Below are positions 6,431 to 9,538 of a stretch of DNA of 9,538 bases, in pieces. The first letter of the stretch is position 1, and each line of letters opens with the position of its first letter. The stretch comes from Thermoplasmata archaeon (GTDB lineage: Archaea; Thermoplasmatota; Thermoplasmata; Thermoplasmatales; Thermoplasmataceae): NCBI GenBank assembly GCA_021826835.1, contig JAKAYH010000059.1, positions 1 through 9,538 of the forward strand, in the 5' to 3' direction. Made by a program: the position numbers and the translations under genes. The notes beneath the pieces were generated by a model. That model ran no database searches, was not told the origin of the DNA, and worked only from the letters and a program-made list of their open reading frames with translations.

Positions 6431-9032
6431 TTATAGCACCATCCCTCAATGTCCAAGCTGTGGATCACCTTTTCAGAGCAATGCTGAAATTAGATTCAAA
6501 AAAGGTGATGAACTGTATGAATGTACTGACGACAATAAAAATTCCAAGCATATATTTTCTAATATTACACTTCCATGGAAAATAAGATTCAACAGAGTGG
6601 AGACAGCATATATGGACTGGATCGTTAGAAATAACCCTGATTTAACATTAGCAGTTACTTGGCCATTCAACATGCCAGAAATTTTTGGTTTGGTTTTATC
6701 CAATGAATATTTTCAATCTACCGGTAAAAGTGCAATGTTAGTGACACCGGGTGGTTATTGTTCGGATGAGGTATCCTTAAAAATTGAGGATATAATAAAT
6801 CGCATATATATGGAGGGAGAGGTTAAAGACGATGAAAATGATCATTTAGAAGGGGAGGGGTTAATTTTGAATGCCATAACAGATGAAATAATAGGTAGAA
6901 TTCCACCTGATAAGAAATATGCTAATCTTTTTAAAAAGGTAAAGTCACCCCAATCGATCTATTATGAAACAAATAATTTAAGCAGAGGCAAAATTCAAAA
7001 AAAGTTAAACAATGATTTGTTTCCCTTGGTTCCGAGCTATAATTATTCAATAAAAAGTTTATCAATACATGGAATCGTTCATGCAAAAACTATCAAGGGA
7101 GCTAGAAAAATTATTCAAAGCATGTACGGGAATGAATGTGCAGAAGAAGCAAAGATTTCAGATAAAATGCGTTCGAGATTTGGAAAAATTTCAGTTTATG
7201 ATATAAATGATCATGAATCTTTTTATACACATAGGAGAGAGCCACTGAACTACCTAATTGAATCGAATAAAATTATATTACATGAGTACATTAATGTAAG
7301 GTTACTTTCAAATTATATTTCGACGTTTGATCCACATTTAATAATATTTAATGAAGAAATTACACCCTTTATTCAGGAAGAAGAATTCGAGTTGCTCAGG
7401 AGTCTCCTTAAAGGAAGGACGGTTCTATTAATAGGATCATTTAATTTGAATGATATAAAAAAGTTACAAAACATGTTAGGTGATCAAAATATTTCAACGC
7501 TAAATTCATATGAATTTGCTGACAAACTTCAGGACTTGACAAACTTAAGAATAATAAAAGCCTCAAATTTTGATTTTAAAGTGATTAATTATACAACAAA
7601 TCCAAAGTTTGAGTTTCAGAACAGTGATTTACAGAGTAAATTAAACGAAATATTAATAGGTGCCAGGACTACGCTAAAACCTTTAAACATGCTGGGTAAA
7701 AATAATTTTGGGGTAGATGATATATTAAATAGCCTTTATGAAGAGAGTCCCGAAACCCACGATTCCTTTTCTAAATTCGTAAGAAAAGAATTTAAAGACA
7801 CAACCTCAAACCCCTGGGCACTTGAAATTGCAGAGTTTATAAAAAATGACAATTTAGACAAACCAGAAAATTTCATTCTTGTATATTCTGATTCTGTACT
7901 TCCATCGATTCTGAGTCAAATGAAACTTAAAAATATTAAAACAGGCAGTTTTACAACGTTAATGAGATGCAATTGTGATACAGTAATATTAACAAAACTT
8001 ACAAAGTTTTTTAACCCTGAGACAGTGAATGCAAAGCATTTTGTATTTTTTTCTGATGCATCCTTCAGTGAAATCATTAACGAATTTTTTATGTATAAAA
8101 AGTATTTAGAGTTCAGTGTTCCATTCTTTTATAACGATAAAAATATGCCAGAAGAAGCCTCAACTTTAATGAAAGAAATAAAAAATATAAAAATGGAGGG
8201 AACGGAAGAAATAACGGAAGAAGTATTTGATTATAATTCAGAGATTAATTTCAGTGACAATGATAATGATAACAGTACCCATAGAAAAGGTTATCAGATA
8301 AAGGCAGGAGAAAGAGCAATTTTCCTGTATGATCTGAGTGGAAATTATATAGTAATTCCAGAAAATATGGACATTTTCATATTGAAATCTAACAAACTTA
8401 TATTATATGACGCTAGTGAGGAGGATCCAACATCCTCACTGCGAGGAAGTTATATACCTCTTGATAAAAACGGGTTTTATGCTTCCATAAAAGCAAGACT
8501 AACCTACCTTCTTCTTGAGAATGCAGGAAAAAGAATAAAGATTGATGGAATGTTTTTTAATGATGCCTACAAAAAGTCAAGAATGTGGATAGATGAATTA
8601 TACAACCTATCAAATTTAACAGGTAGTAATATAGCATTCGACCTATCGAATAACCTGGGTCTAACTGCAAAAAATGAGTATTATATATCCACATGGTGGA
8701 GAATAGTTGAAAACTATAAAGGTATAGATATATATAGAACTGATAGGCCAAAAACTGTGAACGACATGATAAAGATATTTCATTACATTGGAGTTAAAAC
8801 CAATAAAAAAGGATTTGACACTGAGGAAGCAAGAAAATGCTATGGAGCTTGTCTAGGAGTTCAAAAAGTAAGAAAAAAACTATTGAAAAATGAGTATCCT
8901 TATTTAAGGAGAAATCTTGATGAACTCGTTAACTCCATAAAGACTGATGGAAAGGCTTTTCATGTTTCAGATGTCAAAGTAAATATTGCAGACAGAAATA
9001 TGTATGCACTAAGCATTCAAAATGGTGCCTGA
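6417..9032 (+). CDS. DrmE-like DISARM component (zinc-finger start, degenerate helicase-like)
   Basis: I cannot identify this 871-residue protein with certainty by sequence. Position is the main clue: it lies 2 bases after the DrmAB fusion and 12 bases before a C5 methyltransferase, where class 2 DISARM would supply DrmE. Visible features are an N-terminal zinc-binding candidate (C12, C15, C36, H45) and then TWPFNMPEIF (81-90) with GKSAMLVTP (103-111). These resemble the first strand and helix of a helicase core without a Walker A loop. HLIIFNEE (307-314) sits where a DExx box would, followed by GRTVLLIGSFN (333-343), like the strand after it. A second alpha/beta block (486-548) looks like a RecA2 domain. 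An acidic linker (593-620) precedes a C-terminal domain rich in aromatic and basic residues. No membrane segment or signal peptide is seen. GTG 6417 is chosen because a stop at 6408-6410 closes the frame upstream and the first internal ATG would remove the zinc site; TTG 6420 is possible. The fold assignment is inference. Confidence 0.55.
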   Translation: MLHNYYSTIPQCPSCGSPFQSNAEIRFKKGDELYECTDDNKNSKHIFSNITLPWKIRFNRVETAYMDWIVRNNPDLTLAVTWPFNMPEIFGLVLSNEYFQSTGKSAMLVTPGGYCSDEVSLKIEDIINRIYMEGEVKDDENDHLEGEGLILNAITDEIIGRIPPDKKYANLFKKVKSPQSIYYETNNLSRGKIQKKLNNDLFPLVPSYNYSIKSLSIHGIVHAKTIKGARKIIQSMYGNECAEEAKISDKMRSRFGKISVYDINDHESFYTHRREPLNYLIESNKIILHEYINVRLLSNYISTFDPHLIIFNEEITPFIQEEEFELLRSLLKGRTVLLIGSFNLNDIKKLQNMLGDQNISTLNSYEFADKLQDLTNLRIIKASNFDFKVINYTTNPKFEFQNSDLQSKLNEILIGARTTLKPLNMLGKNNFGVDDILNSLYEESPETHDSFSKFVRKEFKDTTSNPWALEIAEFIKNDNLDKPENFILVYSDSVLPSILSQMKLKNIKTGSFTTLMRCNCDTVILTKLTKFFNPETVNAKHFVFFSDASFSEIINEFFMYKKYLEFSVPFFYNDKNMPEEASTLMKEIKNIKMEGTEEITEEVFDYNSEINFSDNDNDNSTHRKGYQIKAGERAIFLYDLSGNYIVIPENMDIFILKSNKLILYDASEEDPTSSLRGSYIPLDKNGFYASIKARLTYLLLENAGKRIKIDGMFFNDAYKKSRMWIDELYNLSNLTGSNIAFDLSNNLGLTAKNEYYISTWWRIVENYKGIDIYRTDRPKTVNDMIKIFHYIGVKTNKKGFDTEEARKCYGACLGVQKVRKKLLKNEYPYLRRNLDELVNSIKTDGKAFHVSDVKVNIADRNMYALSIQNGA
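8415..8440. repeat. 8-bp inverted repeat inside the DrmE-like gene
   Basis: AGTGAGGA (8415-8422) and TCCTCACT (8433-8440) are exact inverted arms with a 10-base loop that contains a BamHI-type GGATCC word. The element is more GC-rich than its surroundings and lies in coding sequence for the ASEEDPTSSL segment. It may form an mRNA hairpin or may be chance. No T-run follows, so it is not a terminator. Confidence 0.3.
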
Positions 9033-9033
9033 A

Positions 9034-9037
9034 GAGG
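9034..9037 (+). promoter_or_regulatory. Shine-Dalgarno of the methyltransferase gene
   Basis: GAGG (within AGAGGA) lies 7 bases before the ATG at 9045 and directly after the TGA of the previous gene (9030-9032). It fixes the methyltransferase start and shows the gene is an internal cistron of the operon. It is the clearest ribosome site in the window. Confidence 0.65.
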
Positions 9038-9044
9038 AATTTTA

Positions 9045-9538
9045 ATGCATACAAGTTTAAAAGTTCTTGATCTATTTTCTGGGATGGGAGGATTTTCTTA
9101 TGGTTTTAAGAAAGCAGGGTTTGAAGTCACAGGATTAGATTCAAATGTTACTGCAACTGAAACATATAGAAAATTAACCAATGGAAATGGTAGTACGGTT
9201 GATCTATACAGGGAGAGCGTTGGAGGTAATTACGCAGGTATAATTGGTGGTCCTCCATGCAAGCCCTGGTCAACTGTTAATCTCCATCGCAGGAAATCAC
9301 AACATAAAGATTATGAACTGGTGAATGTTTTTTTTCAGACAGTAAAAACGATACAACCTGAATTTTTCATCATGGAAAATGTTCCCGCTATAAAAAACGA
9401 TCCAGTCATCCATGATGCTATAGCAAAAATGGAACATACCGGATATAGGGTGGTAACTGGTCTATATAAATATTCTGACTTTGGAGCTGCAGTTGCAAGA
9501 AAAAGATTCTTTATTGTGGGAATCATGGGCAGAGAAAA
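9045..9538 (+). CDS. drmMII: C5-cytosine DNA methyltransferase, DISARM DrmMII type (3' end cut by window)
   Basis: This enzyme transfers a methyl group from S-adenosylmethionine to carbon 5 of cytosine in DNA. In class 2 DISARM it marks host DNA so that the system spares it. The visible 164 residues hold motif I DLFSGMGGFSYG (9-20, AdoMet binding), motif IV GGPPCKPWS (68-76, catalytic C72), motif VI ENV (111-113, catalytic E111) and motif VIII ARKRF (151-155). The usual PPCQ is PPCK here, and the motif VIII site reads ARKR rather than QxRxR; both are tolerated variants in the wider family but worth noting. The target-recognition domain and motifs IX-X lie beyond the window, so the recognition sequence cannot be judged. 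The start is fixed by a GAGG 7 bases upstream, and the 12-base gap to the previous gene indicates one operon. The family assignment is secure; the DrmMII label rests on the neighbours, and an unrelated restriction-modification enzyme is the alternative. Confidence 0.85.
   Translation, partial: MHTSLKVLDLFSGMGGFSYGFKKAGFEVTGLDSNVTATETYRKLTNGNGSTVDLYRESVGGNYAGIIGGPPCKPWSTVNLHRRKSQHKDYELVNVFFQTVKTIQPEFFIMENVPAIKNDPVIHDAIAKMEHTGYRVVTGLYKYSDFGAAVARKRFFIVGIMGRE

Noticed and set aside
7080..7110. HAK (residues 222-224) of the 871-residue protein as a phospholipase-D HxK motif, which would make it DrmC
   Set aside because: The aspartate expected four residues after the Lys is absent, there is no second HxK copy, and the protein is much larger than DrmC.

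Overview
This window carries most of an anti-phage DISARM-type locus (defence island system associated with restriction-modification), all on the + strand. The DNA is AT-rich. Arginine is written mostly as AGA/AGG and isoleucine often as ATA. The first gene has no Shine-Dalgarno but lies behind TATA-like boxes, while the third gene has a good Shine-Dalgarno. Together these suggest a low-GC archaeon, perhaps a Thermoplasmata-like euryarchaeon that uses leaderless first cistrons. This is an inference from style only; no lineage marker gene is present and a low-GC bacterium is not excluded.

Layout. Positions 1-1218 hold no gene I can support: the stretch is T-rich on the + strand, short frames are broken, and there are two clean dyad-symmetric sites (797-811 and 1114-1134) plus TATA-like boxes just before the operon. 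Positions 1219-6414 encode one 1731-residue protein in which the DISARM helicase DrmA (about residues 1-1124) runs straight into the DUF1998 protein DrmB (about residues 1127-1731). Positions 6417-9032 encode an 871-residue protein that I do not recognise by sequence with certainty. It has a zinc-finger-like start and what looks like a worn-out helicase fold, and by position it is the candidate DrmE. From 9045 to the window edge lies the N-terminal 164 residues of a C5-cytosine DNA methyltransferase, the DrmMII type.

How they work together. In characterised class 2 DISARM the methyltransferase marks host DNA, the DrmA-DrmB complex binds and translocates on unmarked incoming DNA, and DrmE and DrmC (phospholipase-D-like nuclease) complete the system. 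Here drmA and drmB are one polypeptide, the next gene starts 2 bases after its stop, and an 8-bp hairpin spans that stop and start. This suggests tight translational coupling in a compact drmAB-drmE-drmMII operon. No drmC is visible; it may lie beyond the right edge or be absent. The fused DrmAB and the divergent third component are the parts most worth following up.
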